Assembly: GCF_046250185.1 (NCBI RefSeq)
Contig: NZ_CP176469.1
Strand: one strand, 5' to 3'
DNA length: 64,000 nucleotides
Source: Litorimonas sp046250185
GTDB taxonomy: Bacteria > Pseudomonadota > Alphaproteobacteria > Caulobacterales > Maricaulaceae
Below, one piece after another: positions 53,674 to 62,489 of this stretch. Each line of letters begins with the position of its first letter. Position 1 is the stretch's first letter. The notes below the pieces were generated by a model. That model had not been told where the DNA came from. It searched no databases and saw only the letters and a program-made list of their open reading frames with translations. A program made the translations under genes and the position numbers.

Positions 53674-54110
53674 AACGCCCAGCCACCTTTCCCTGTCACC
53701 TTGCGCAGTACGACATAGAGCAGCAGGCCGAAAGGCCCAGCCATGAATGTCAACAAGAGGCAGGGGATGAGGAGCCAGTGAGAAAAGCCTCGGCGCTTCG
53801 CGTCTCGCGCTTCCCATGCGCCGACAAACAAATCAAAGACGAGATAATGCGCCCAGCCTGTGATGATGCCAATATCGCTCGCAAAAAGAGCGCGCACTTG
53901 GGCGATGGAATTAAATCCGCCGCCCTCTGCGCCCATCCCACCAAACACAGCCAAGCCAAGACATACGGCGTAGAGTAGGCCTAGCATAAGCGGATAAAGC
54001 ATGGAGTGAACCAAGGCCCGCGTCCCCGACCATCGCGGCGCAAGTATGAGCAAAGCCCAAGCGGGCAGAACGCTAAGATTAATAAGCGAGAAGAGCATTT
54101 CAAAAGTCAT
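53655..54110 (-). CDS. ABA4-like (DUF4281) integral membrane protein
   Basis: The product has 151 residues with four hydrophobic helices. The pattern follows the ABA4-like family: N-terminal LFSLINLSVLPAWALLI, central GGMGAEGGGFNSIAQVRALF, GWAHYLVFDLFVGAWEARD, and C-terminal GPFGLLLYVVLR. The plant member acts in neoxanthin formation; bacterial roles are not established, although carotenoid metabolism is a possibility. Confidence 0.85.
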   Translation of the reverse strand: MTFEMLFSLINLSVLPAWALLILAPRWSGTRALVHSMLYPLMLGLLYAVCLGLAVFGGMGAEGGGFNSIAQVRALFASDIGIITGWAHYLVFDLFVGAWEARDAKRRGFSHWLLIPCLLLTFMAGPFGLLLYVVLRKVTGKGGWALEAQAK

Positions 54111-54182
54111 ATAGCGGGTGCTTTCGGAACAAAAATAACGTCACAGAGTTATTGGGTAGTAACACAAACATAGGAGAACACC

Positions 54183-54515
54183 ATGTCAAAGCTATTATTA
54201 CCCCTCATCGTCGTAAGCAGCGCTGCCGTGATTTATGCCTCCCCAGTCATGGCGGCCGACAATCCTGAGCGCTCATCTGCGCCAGTCGAGCGCGTCCTAT
54301 CAGAGACGACCATAGAGCCGCGGACAGACGTCATGTCAGCCATTGAAACATCAGGACTGATCCCTGTTACGGCAGAGGACGGCACGATTTACTACAATCA
54401 TTATGTGGCGGAAGATGAACTATTTAATCCGACACTCGAGTTGGAAACGGTCGAGACTATCACGATCGAGCATGATGGTCGTGTTTACACAAACAAGATC
54501 GTTGTCGCTGACTAG
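54183..54515 (+). CDS. Small secreted protein of unknown function
   Basis: The product has 110 residues. The signal peptide is MSKLLLPLIVVSSAAVIYAS to VMA, and the mature chain is acidic with a Thr/Glu/Val-rich C-terminus (TLELETVETITIEHDGRVYT). TAGGAGAACACC precedes the start. No family is recognised; periplasmic location is inferred. Confidence 0.7.
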   Translation: MSKLLLPLIVVSSAAVIYASPVMAADNPERSSAPVERVLSETTIEPRTDVMSAIETSGLIPVTAEDGTIYYNHYVAEDELFNPTLELETVETITIEHDGRVYTNKIVVAD

Positions 54516-54673
54516 GCTCTAATTTTGCCCAAAATAACCTCGGACGGCTAAGGCAGTCTTGGCCATTTATTGCGCTGCCACAGCTTGCTTAAGTGTAATG
54601 TCTTGGCAGTCACCTGACCACAATTTAGCCGTTATTGAGCGCTCTCATAAAGCATCATTAAAGGAGAACCGCT

Positions 54674-55042
54674 ATGTTGAAACCTATGATTTTATCTGTT
54701 GCGAGCGTGAGCTTGATCGGATTGTCTGCCTGCACAACGACAGGCAATGTTGAAAAGAACGCTGCCATTGGCGCGGCCGCTGGGGCTGTTGCTGGCGCAG
54801 TGATTGGCAATAATACAGGCAGCGGCGATGCAGGCACAGGTGCCGCGATCGGCGCGATTGTCGGCGGTGCAGGCGGGGCTTACGCGGGCCAACAAAAAGA
54901 TAAAAACATGAATGAGCCTACCGTGATCAAACGCGGTGCCGACGGCCAAGAACTGATTTATGATCAGCAGGCGGGGCGTTACTATTACTACAATGCTGCC
55001 AATGGCCGAACATATTGGCGAGACGGCTCTTACCGCGGATAG
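54674..55042 (+). CDS. Glycine-zipper lipoprotein
   Basis: The product has 122 residues with lipobox GLSAC (C20). Two glycine-zipper stretches (AAIGAAAGAVAGAVIGN and GAAIGAIVGGAGGAYAG) form a hairpin of the YMGG/17-kDa antigen type. A short C-terminal domain rich in Tyr follows (GRYYYYNAANGRTYW). Such proteins sit in the outer membrane. AAAGGAG precedes the start, and a terminator follows. Confidence 0.82.
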   Translation: MLKPMILSVASVSLIGLSACTTTGNVEKNAAIGAAAGAVAGAVIGNNTGSGDAGTGAAIGAIVGGAGGAYAGQQKDKNMNEPTVIKRGADGQELIYDQQAGRYYYYNAANGRTYWRDGSYRG

Positions 55043-55063
55043 TCAGGTCGATCATACAACGAC

Positions 55064-55095
55064 AAAGGCAGGGCTGCGGCTCTGCCTTTTCTTTT
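55064..55095 (+). terminator. Rho-independent terminator
   Basis: The stem AAGGCAGGGC / GCTCTGCCTT (one G-T pair) with a 4-base loop is followed by TTCTTTT, 22 bases after the glycine-zipper lipoprotein stop. Confidence 0.72.
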
Positions 55096-55120
55096 GGGCG
55101 GGATTTGCTTATGGGGGATT

Positions 55121-55495
55121 ATGAGCAATTATCCTTTTGAGCGCGCCCCGCGCATTTATCCCGCTGGCAGCTTGCTGGTTGTGAAAGCTTACGGCGTGAT
55201 CCGCCACTATGGTTTGGCGACAGGCTACGGCACAGTCATCCACGCTTCCCGCCGATTTGGGAAAGTCGAGGAAACAGATATGGCGGCGTTTGCGCAGGGC
55301 AATATCATCACTTTGGTGCCTTATGCTCATACATTGTCAGGTGCAGAAATCGTCGCCCGCGCGCGTCTGAAAAAGGGGCAGCGCTATAATGTGATCATCA
55401 ATAATTGTGAGCATTTTATTACGTGGGTGCTAGAGGGCAAAGGCCGCTCCCCGCAACTCGGGCCACTAGATGGTCGTCGGTTAAGCCGAGACTAG
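55121..55495 (+). CDS. LRAT-type (NlpC/P60-like) acyltransferase/hydrolase
   Basis: The product has 124 residues from ATG 55121 (MSNYPFER). Catalytic H29 (RHYGL) and second H41 (VIHAS) are 12 residues apart, and the nucleophile is C96 in the NCEHF signature. This is the spacing of the lecithin:retinol acyltransferase/HRAS-like suppressor fold. Eukaryotic members transfer or remove lipid acyl chains, and bacterial ones are little studied. No signal peptide is present. Confidence 0.85.
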   Translation: MSNYPFERAPRIYPAGSLLVVKAYGVIRHYGLATGYGTVIHASRRFGKVEETDMAAFAQGNIITLVPYAHTLSGAEIVARARLKKGQRYNVIINNCEHFITWVLEGKGRSPQLGPLDGRRLSRD

Positions 55496-55503
55496 CAGAC
55501 ACA

Positions 55504-55532
55504 AAAAAGCCCGCAGAGCTTATCCACGGGCT
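55504..55532 (-). terminator. Terminator of acnA
   Basis: On the minus strand, the stem AGCCCG / CGGGCT extended by weaker pairs is followed by six T, 26 bases after the acnA stop. Confidence 0.75.
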
Positions 55533-55558
55533 GATTTTAAATCGTATAACTGCGAAAC

Positions 55559-58249
55559 TTATTCCGCCGCTTCCGCCTCACGGGCCAGGTTGCGCAGGAC
55601 GTAATGCAGGATGCCGCCATTTTTATAATATTCATGTTCGTTGTCAGTATCGATCCGAACATTGACAGTAACAGTCTTGGACTTGCCGTCTGGGAAGTCG
55701 ATCTTAACATCGAGCGTGCCGCGTGGCTCCAGGTCTGCAATATTGGCGATGCTGACGGTCTCGCTACCTTTCAGGCCGAGGGACTGCCATGTATCACCCT
55801 TTTGGAATTCCAGTGGAAGGACGCCCATGCCGATGAGGTTGGAGCGATGAATACGCTCAAAGCTCTCTGCAATCACGGCTTTCACGCCGAGCAGGATCGT
55901 GCCTTTGGCCGCCCAGTCACGGGATGAACCATTGCCATACAGACCGCCTGCAAAAATCACGAGATCGGTGTTAGCCTCATGATATTTTTGCGCTGCGTCA
56001 AAAATGGACATGACTTCGCCAGATGGAATGTGCTTCGTCACGCCACCCGTTGTGCCAGGGGCCATCAGGTTTTTGATACGGATATTGGCGAAGGTGCCGC
56101 GCATCATGACTTCGTGATTGCCGCGACGGGAGCCGAAAGAGTTAAACTCGTTCTTCGGCACGTCATTGGCAGTCAGGTAGTCACCCGCAGGGCCGTCATG
56201 CTTGATCGCGCCGGCTGGGCTGATGTGGTCTGTTGTGATCGAGTCGCCCAGAAGCGCGAGGATGTTCGCGCCCTTCACGTCTTCAATCGGTTCTGGCGTC
56301 GTGGTCATGCCTTCAAAATAAGGCGGGTTGCGGACATAGGTGGACTTCGGCGCCCAATCATATGTCTTGCCACCCGCGACTTTGATTTTCTGCCATTCCT
56401 TGTCGCCCTTATAGAGATCGGCATAGCGTTCGGTGAACATTTTGCGCGTGATGATCTTGCGCACGACGTCGGCGATTTCTTTGGACGTTGGCCACAGATC
56501 TTTGAGGTAGACATCATTGCCGTCACCGTCGACGCCGAGCGGATCATTGTCGAAATCATGGTGCATAGAGCCAGCCAGCGCATAAGCGACGACAAGCGGC
56601 GGGGAGGCGAGGAAGTTAGCTTTAATATCCGGCCCAATACGGCCCTCGAAGTTGCGGTTACCCGACAATACAGAGCAGGAGACCAAATCACCATCTGCAA
56701 TCGCTTTGGCATATTCAGGGGCCAGAGGGCCAGAGTTACCGATACAGGTTGTGCAACCATAACCGACAACGTCAAAGCCAAGCTGGTTCAGCTCTTTCTG
56801 CAGCTTGGATTTCTCCAAATACTCACCCACGACTTGCGAGCCAGGTGCCAGCGAAGTTTTGACCCAAGGCTTGACTTGCAAGCCAAGCGCATTGGCTTTT
56901 TTCGCGAGCAAGCCCGCCGCCATCATCACGGATGGGTTAGATGTATTCGTGCAGGATGTGATCGCCGCGATGAAAATGTCGCCGTGATCAACAGAGAAGT
57001 CTTTGCCACCCACTGGCACCGCGCTGTCGCCGCTAGGCGTCTTGTTAAATTCGTCACGCAAGATTTGCGCAAATTTCACATTCGCGCCTTTGAGGTCAAA
57101 GCGGTCTTGTGGGCGTTTTGGGCCCGAGATCGCAGGGCGAATGGAGTCCATGTCGAGGGACAGTGTGTCTGTAAAGACGGGTGTGCTGCTATCACGCCAG
57201 AGGCCTTGCGCCTTGGAATACGCCTCGACGAGTTCGATGCGTTGTTTGTCACGACCCGTCGCTTCGAGATATTTCAGCGTGTCTTCATCAACAGGGAAGA
57301 AGCCACATGTCGCGCCGTATTCGGGTGCCATATTGGCAATCGTCGCTTGATCTTCGAGCGACAGAGAGTCGAGACCTTTGCCGTAAAATTCCACAAACTT
57401 GCCAACCACGCCTTTTTTGCGGAGCATTTCCACAACGCGCAGAACGAGGTCTGTCGCTGTGGCGCCTTCTGGCAATTTACCTGTCAACTCAAAGCCAACG
57501 ACTTCTGGGATCAGCATGGAGATCGGCTGTCCGAGCATGGCCGCTTCAGCTTCGATCCCGCCAACACCCCAACCGAGAACGGACAGGCCGTTGATCATAG
57601 TGGTGTGCGAGTCAGTGCCGACAAGTGTATCAGGGAAAGCATAAGTCTTGCCATTCTCAGTTTTCGTCCAAACCGTCTGCGCCAGGTTTTCGAGGTTCAC
57701 CTGATGACAGATACCTGTTCCAGGAGGCACCACAGCGAAATTGTCGAAGGACTTAGACCCCCATTTGAGGAAGTCATAGCGCTCGCCATTGCGCTCATAT
57801 TCGCGGGCGACGTTTTTCTTAAACGCTTGCGGCGTGCCGAAATAATCCACCATGACGGAGTGGTCGATGACCAAATGCACGGGGTTGAGCGGGTTAATCG
57901 CGTCAGGCGATCCGCCCAAATTGACCATGGCGTCACGCATGGCAGCCAAATCAACGACGGCAGGCACCCCTGTGAAATCTTGCATCAGCACGCGGGCAGG
58001 ACGGTAGGCAATCTCATGCGTCGAGGTCTTTGGCCCCAACCAATCTGCGATCGCTTGGATGTCTTCTTTTTTGACGGTATTGCCGTCTTCAAACCGCAGC
58101 AGATTTTCGAGCAGAACTTTCAGAGAGCGCGGCAGTTTTGAAATGTCTTTCAGGCCGTTCTTCTCCGCCTCTTTCAGATCGTAATACGTATAAGTGCCGC
58201 CGCGAACTTTAATTTCGCGCTCACATTTGAAGCTGTCTAAAGATGCCAT
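55559..58249 (-). CDS. acnA: Aconitate hydratase A
   Basis: The product has 896 residues and isomerises citrate to isocitrate in the TCA cycle. The [4Fe-4S] cysteines are in TSCTNTSNP and YGCTTCIGNSG. Other family motifs are VGTDSHTTMINGLGV-type (GTDSHTTMINGLSVLGWGVGG seen in part), GDSITTDHISPAG, FNSFGSRRGNHEVMMRG and YGNGSSRDWAAKG. Length is normal. The gene is monocistronic with its own terminator. Confidence 0.98.
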   Translation of the reverse strand: MASLDSFKCEREIKVRGGTYTYYDLKEAEKNGLKDISKLPRSLKVLLENLLRFEDGNTVKKEDIQAIADWLGPKTSTHEIAYRPARVLMQDFTGVPAVVDLAAMRDAMVNLGGSPDAINPLNPVHLVIDHSVMVDYFGTPQAFKKNVAREYERNGERYDFLKWGSKSFDNFAVVPPGTGICHQVNLENLAQTVWTKTENGKTYAFPDTLVGTDSHTTMINGLSVLGWGVGGIEAEAAMLGQPISMLIPEVVGFELTGKLPEGATATDLVLRVVEMLRKKGVVGKFVEFYGKGLDSLSLEDQATIANMAPEYGATCGFFPVDEDTLKYLEATGRDKQRIELVEAYSKAQGLWRDSSTPVFTDTLSLDMDSIRPAISGPKRPQDRFDLKGANVKFAQILRDEFNKTPSGDSAVPVGGKDFSVDHGDIFIAAITSCTNTSNPSVMMAAGLLAKKANALGLQVKPWVKTSLAPGSQVVGEYLEKSKLQKELNQLGFDVVGYGCTTCIGNSGPLAPEYAKAIADGDLVSCSVLSGNRNFEGRIGPDIKANFLASPPLVVAYALAGSMHHDFDNDPLGVDGDGNDVYLKDLWPTSKEIADVVRKIITRKMFTERYADLYKGDKEWQKIKVAGGKTYDWAPKSTYVRNPPYFEGMTTTPEPIEDVKGANILALLGDSITTDHISPAGAIKHDGPAGDYLTANDVPKNEFNSFGSRRGNHEVMMRGTFANIRIKNLMAPGTTGGVTKHIPSGEVMSIFDAAQKYHEANTDLVIFAGGLYGNGSSRDWAAKGTILLGVKAVIAESFERIHRSNLIGMGVLPLEFQKGDTWQSLGLKGSETVSIANIADLEPRGTLDVKIDFPDGKSKTVTVNVRIDTDNEHEYYKNGGILHYVLRNLAREAEAAE

Positions 58250-58332
58250 GATAATCCTCGTAACTATAGTTGCGAGGCTTATAGCAGGCTACGCGCCGCT
58301 TTCAATGCGGCATAAGCTGAAAACGACAAAAT

Positions 58333-58617
58333 TTAGAGGGTCGATGCGTATTGCCGCCATGCGTAGCTGCACAGGCGCTTACTGGCTTTGATAGATGTCA
58401 GGTAGCTATTCAGAGCTTCCTGCTCCGCCGTGAAGGGTTCCGAAAACCCAACATTATGTGCGGCGAGAAGCTGATATAAATGCGCTTGGTCGCGCGTCTG
58501 CGCGGGCGTCCACTCATCGCCAGCCTCGATGGAGCGGATCACTTGATCCACGCGATGTGTCTTGTCCTGCACTTGATAACCCATGCCCATGTCCAACCCA
58601 GTTCCCACGCAGGCCAT
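58333..58617 (-). CDS. Small hypothetical protein
   Basis: The frame has 94 codons (or 85 from ATG 58590, MGMGYQ). It encodes a hydrophilic helical protein (THRVDQVIRSIEAGDEWTPAQTRDQAHLYQLLAAHN, quoted by ends only: THRVDQVIRS and AHLYQLLAAHN) with a basic Tyr/Trp C-terminus. No family is recognised and the Shine-Dalgarno is weak. It lies upstream of acnA on the same strand. Confidence 0.5.
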   Translation of the reverse strand: MACVGTGLDMGMGYQVQDKTHRVDQVIRSIEAGDEWTPAQTRDQAHLYQLLAAHNVGFSEPFTAEQEALNSYLTSIKASKRLCSYAWRQYASTL

Positions 58618-58678
58618 TGGGGGAGGTTGAGCGCAGACGCAAGCGCTGCAAGTTCGTGAAGTTAATGAAAGGTGAAGG

Positions 58679-59302
58679 CTAATCTGTGGACGTGTCGGCG
58701 CCTACAATCTTGCCGTGTTTTTGGATGAACGGCAGCTGCGTCAGTGTGAAGACAACCGTGATAGGGAGGAAGCCAAAGACCTTGAAATTTACCCAGAAAT
58801 CCTCTGTCTGCGTGCGCCAAATAATTTCGTTTAGGGCCGCCATGGCAAAGAAAAACAGACCCCAGCGAATGGCGAGTGTGTTCCATTTCTCAAGCGGCAT
58901 CTTAATCGCCCCGCCCATCAGCATCTCAATGATATTGCGCTTAAGGAACACCCCGCCAATGACGCCGACCCCGAATAGGATATTCGTGATCGTCGGCTTC
59001 ATATAGAAAATAACTTTGTTGTCAAAGGCCAGCGCCATGCCTGCCGTGATCACAATAATGACGGTCCCCAAGATGAGCATGCCCGACACTGATTTGTGCT
59101 TAAGCCAAGAAATGCCCACCGCAATCACGGCACAAACCGCAAAGATCCCCGCCGCCCATAGCATTGCATTATCGGCATTGCCCGTCCGCTTAAAATACTG
59201 AAATGCGATAAAGAAAACCAGCAATGGCCCGAAGTCGAGCCAGAAGCTCGGCTTGGATTTCGGCAAGGGCTGCGAGGGGCTAATATTTGTGGGATCGGTC
59301 AT
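58679..59302 (-). CDS. yciB: Inner membrane-spanning protein YciB / septation protein A
   Basis: The product has 207 residues with five to six membrane helices. Family motifs are FWLDFGPLLVFFIAFQ near the N-terminus, KPTITNILFGVG, and WRTQTEDFWVNFKVFG near the C-terminus. The family (YciB/IspZ) affects envelope integrity and cell division. ATG at 59302 is preferred over the TTG directly before it. It starts 3 bases after the ftsY stop. Confidence 0.93.
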   Translation of the reverse strand: MTDPTNISPSQPLPKSKPSFWLDFGPLLVFFIAFQYFKRTGNADNAMLWAAGIFAVCAVIAVGISWLKHKSVSGMLILGTVIIVITAGMALAFDNKVIFYMKPTITNILFGVGVIGGVFLKRNIIEMLMGGAIKMPLEKWNTLAIRWGLFFFAMAALNEIIWRTQTEDFWVNFKVFGFLPITVVFTLTQLPFIQKHGKIVGADTSTD

Positions 59303-59305
59303 CAA

Positions 59306-61105
59306 TTATTCTTTCATCGCGTCGGCCACGCCGGATAGCGCGGCGGCGAAGACGGGAGCGGAGAAATTTTCGAGATCTTCGATGCGCTCGCCAATTCCAA
59401 TATGGTGAATGGGCAGACCAAATTTATCTGACAGCGCCACCAACACGCCGCCTTTGGCTGTGCCGTCGAGCTTTGTCATGATCAGGCCGCTGACTTTGGC
59501 GGTTTCTCGAAACGCTTCGGTTTGCAGCAGGGCGTTTTGTCCGACAGTTGCGTCGAGGACCAAAATTGAGTGATGGGGCGCGGAGGGGTCTTGCTTCTCG
59601 ATCACGCGGATGATCTTGGACAATTCGTCCATTAATTCCGTGCGGTTTTGCAGACGACCCGCTGTGTCGATCATCAGAATGTCAAAATCTTCTTCGCGGG
59701 CGCGCGTGATAGCGTCATAAACAAGTCCTGCCGCGTCCGCGCCAGGTTTCGCTGACATCACGGGCGCATCAGCTCGCTCGCCCCAGACCGTGAGTTGTTC
59801 AACGGCAGCGGCGCGGAACGTGTCGCCCGCCGCGATCAAGACTTTCTTGCCTTGGTCACGATAACGCTTGGCGATTTTGCCCAGCGTGGTTGTCTTGCCC
59901 GACCCGTTGACGCCAACAAATAAGAGAATTTGCGGCTTAGCCAGCCCAAGCGCAATCGGCTTTTCGAGCGGCGTCAGAATATCAGAGATCACGTCCGCCA
60001 GTGCGATTTTGACTTCAAGGTCTGTTACCTGCTTATCGAATTTATCGGCGGCGAGACGTGACGTTACTTTCGTCGCGACACCTACGCCCAGATCTGATGC
60101 GATCAAGATGTCTTCCAGTTCTTCCAGCGCCGCATCATCCAAAGTCCGTTTGGTGAACGCCGCCGAGACACTATCGGACATGCGTGACGTTGATTTTTTC
60201 AGGCCCGTTGTGATGCGACCCAAAAATCCGCCCTCTGCCATAGGATCGGATTTCGGCGCGTCAGGGTCTTCGCCCCGCGCGATTGCGGCTTCACGTTCCT
60301 TCGCCGCTTCTTCGGCACGTTTCGCCTCGCGAGCCTCGCGTTCAACTTGTTCCCGCGCGGCTTGTTCTGCTGCGATCGTCGCCCGACGTTCAGCCTCTTC
60401 GGCCTCTTGCTTAAGGCGTTTCTGCTCCGCTTTTTCGGCCGCCAGTCGTTCGGCCTCGATCCGTGCAGCCTCTTCGGCTTCAGCCTTTAGGCGAGCTTCC
60501 TCGGCGAGATGTTTTTCTTCTAATTCCCGCGCGGCTTCGGCTTCGGCACGGGCCTTCGCTTCAGCGGCCTGACGCGCCTTGAGGGCAGCCGCTTCGGCCT
60601 TAGATTTGGCCTCGGCTTCTGCGAGGGCTTTGGCTTCCTCAGCGCGAATGCGGGCTTCTTCCTCGGCGCGGGCTTTGATTTCTGCCTCGCGTTTAAGCTC
60701 GGCTTCAGCCTTCAGCCTGGCCTGTTCCGCCTCACGTTCAGCCGCCTCTTTGGCTTTGCGTGCGGTGTCTTCAGCGGCGGCTTTTTCTGCTTCCGCCTTG
60801 CGCGCGCGTTCCTCGGCAAGTTGTTTGGCACGCGCCACATCGCGGGCGGCTTGGATCTCCGCTTGGCGCTTTTCCTCCGCCTCAATCGCGGCGATTTCTT
60901 CGGCCGATGTTTCGGTTTTTCCCTCGTCTTGCTCTCGCGCAGATTTCAGGGCAGCCGCGTTAATGGCGGCCATGCGCGCGGCCATCTGGTCATCGACCAG
61001 TTTTTGCTGCGCGGCCCGATTGGCGGCTTCCTCAGCGAGTTTTTCTTCCTTAGACTTGAATCCAAGTTTCGAGAGGAATCCGCGTTTTTTCTTTTCTTCA
61101 GCCAA
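59306..61105 (-). CDS. ftsY: Signal recognition particle receptor FtsY
   Basis: The product has 599 residues. A ~270-residue N-terminal A domain, almost wholly Ala/Glu/Lys/Arg coiled coil, precedes the SRP GTPase NG domain. Family motifs are GVNGSGKTTTLGKIA (G1, ~396-410), DTFRAAAVEQL, DTAGRLQNRTEL, TKLDGTAKGG and GIGERIEDLENF. It docks SRP-ribosome complexes at the membrane. The A domain is long for the family. It lies between mtaB and yciB, 3 bases from each. Confidence 0.96.
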   Translation of the reverse strand: MAEEKKKRGFLSKLGFKSKEEKLAEEAANRAAQQKLVDDQMAARMAAINAAALKSAREQDEGKTETSAEEIAAIEAEEKRQAEIQAARDVARAKQLAEERARKAEAEKAAAEDTARKAKEAAEREAEQARLKAEAELKREAEIKARAEEEARIRAEEAKALAEAEAKSKAEAAALKARQAAEAKARAEAEAARELEEKHLAEEARLKAEAEEAARIEAERLAAEKAEQKRLKQEAEEAERRATIAAEQAAREQVEREAREAKRAEEAAKEREAAIARGEDPDAPKSDPMAEGGFLGRITTGLKKSTSRMSDSVSAAFTKRTLDDAALEELEDILIASDLGVGVATKVTSRLAADKFDKQVTDLEVKIALADVISDILTPLEKPIALGLAKPQILLFVGVNGSGKTTTLGKIAKRYRDQGKKVLIAAGDTFRAAAVEQLTVWGERADAPVMSAKPGADAAGLVYDAITRAREEDFDILMIDTAGRLQNRTELMDELSKIIRVIEKQDPSAPHHSILVLDATVGQNALLQTEAFRETAKVSGLIMTKLDGTAKGGVLVALSDKFGLPIHHIGIGERIEDLENFSAPVFAAALSGVADAMKE

Positions 61106-61108
61106 TTT

Positions 61109-62425
61109 TTAAAGTCCCTGTCGTTCGCTGCGCTCGCTTTGCGCCTCTTCTATGACGCATCCCTGTAAAGTCTCTGAATCCGCGCCTGTCACAGCCACAT
61201 TTGCTAAACTACCCGCTGCGGGGGGATTGTCCACTTTGATCATTGAAAAGTCGGGGAGGCGGCCCAGCCCTGTGTCTTCGAACAAAGCGATGTCTGTGTC
61301 GCCGATCCGAGAGGCGAGATGGGCGGCTTTCACGCGCGCGCCTTCATCGCGTAGCGTTTTGGCGCGCGCTTTAACAACCGCGCCGTTCACAGGCGGGATT
61401 TTAGCGGCAGGCGTGCCTTCGCGCGCAGAATAAGGAAAGACGTGCAGCCACTGTATGCCGATTTCGTCGATCACGGAGAGCGAGTTCGCGAACATTATCT
61501 CGTCCTCGGTCGGGAAGCCTGCGATGATGTCTGCGCCAAACGTAAAGTCTGGCCGTGCGGATTTCAGGTTTGCACACAACTCGACGGCTTGCGCGCGAGA
61601 GTGGCGGCGCTTCATACGCTTGAGGATCATGTCGTCGCCTGCCTGCAGAGAAATATGCAGATAGGGCGTCATGCGCGGCTCATGGATAAGGAGGTCAAAC
61701 AGGACGTCGTCGACTTCGGCAGGGTCGATGGAGGATAGGCGCAGACGCGGCAGGTCAGGGACGAGTTTCAACACGCGCCGCACCAAATCACCGAGCGGCG
61801 GCTGCGCGGGTAAGTCACCGCCCCAGCTACTTAAATCGACTCCCGTCAGCACAACTTCTTTATAACCTTGCGCGACAAGCGATTTTACGGAGCCGACGAC
61901 TTCGCCCGCTGGCACAGACCGAGAATTGCCGCGGCCATAGGGAATAATGCAAAATGTGCAGCGATGATCACAGCCATTCTGAACCTGCAGAAAAGCCCGC
62001 GTGCGAGATTGAGATTTATTCAAGATCTGATTGCCGCTGCCCATGAATTGCGGGGCCGTTTCCGTTACGCTCATAATGTCGTTGACGCGGATGGGTTCAG
62101 ATGCGGCGAGGGTGTCTGGATCAAATGTGTGTGGCGACATTTTCTCATGATTGCCAATGACGCGGTCAACATCTTTCATAGCGGCGAAGGCTGTCGGGTC
62201 AATTTGTGCCGCGCAGCCAGTCACGACAATCATCGCGTCAGGGTTTTCGCGCTTGGCTTTGCGCACCATGCGGCGGCTCTCGGCCACGGCGTCATTGGTC
62301 ACGGCGCAGGTGTTGATGACGACCGTATCGGTCAGCCCCGCATCCCGCGCATGCCCCGCCATCACGTCCGCTTCATAGGCGTTCAGGCGGCAGCCGAGAT
62401 TGATAATTTTAGCCTGCTCCGTCAT
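61109..62425 (-). CDS. mtaB: tRNA t6A37 methylthiotransferase MtaB
   Basis: The product is a 438-residue radical-SAM enzyme converting t6A37 to ms2t6A37 in tRNAs. The N-terminal UPF0004 domain has INLGCRLNAYE, NTCAVT and VTGCAAQ cysteines for one cluster. The radical-SAM cluster is in CDHRCTFCIIPYGRG. A TRAM-like C-terminus ends the protein. The order mtaB-ftsY-yciB on one strand, with dapF nearby, is common in alphaproteobacteria. Confidence 0.95.
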   Translation of the reverse strand: MTEQAKIINLGCRLNAYEADVMAGHARDAGLTDTVVINTCAVTNDAVAESRRMVRKAKRENPDAMIVVTGCAAQIDPTAFAAMKDVDRVIGNHEKMSPHTFDPDTLAASEPIRVNDIMSVTETAPQFMGSGNQILNKSQSRTRAFLQVQNGCDHRCTFCIIPYGRGNSRSVPAGEVVGSVKSLVAQGYKEVVLTGVDLSSWGGDLPAQPPLGDLVRRVLKLVPDLPRLRLSSIDPAEVDDVLFDLLIHEPRMTPYLHISLQAGDDMILKRMKRRHSRAQAVELCANLKSARPDFTFGADIIAGFPTEDEIMFANSLSVIDEIGIQWLHVFPYSAREGTPAAKIPPVNGAVVKARAKTLRDEGARVKAAHLASRIGDTDIALFEDTGLGRLPDFSMIKVDNPPAAGSLANVAVTGADSETLQGCVIEEAQSERSERQGL

Positions 62426-62489
62426 GGGCCGCTATGTGGTGCCTAAACTCTCTCTGGTCAAGCGAAGCCGACAGGGCTATGGCGGACGC

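Noticed and set aside
55979..58141. 720-codon frame on the plus strand opposite acnA
   Set aside because: It is the antisense shadow of the conserved acnA gene; its composition (many His, Arg, Phe) is that of a mirrored coding strand.
59868..61112. Long Ser/Ala/Arg frames opposite ftsY
   Set aside because: They mirror the Ala/Glu-rich coiled coil of FtsY and show no independent start signal or domain.
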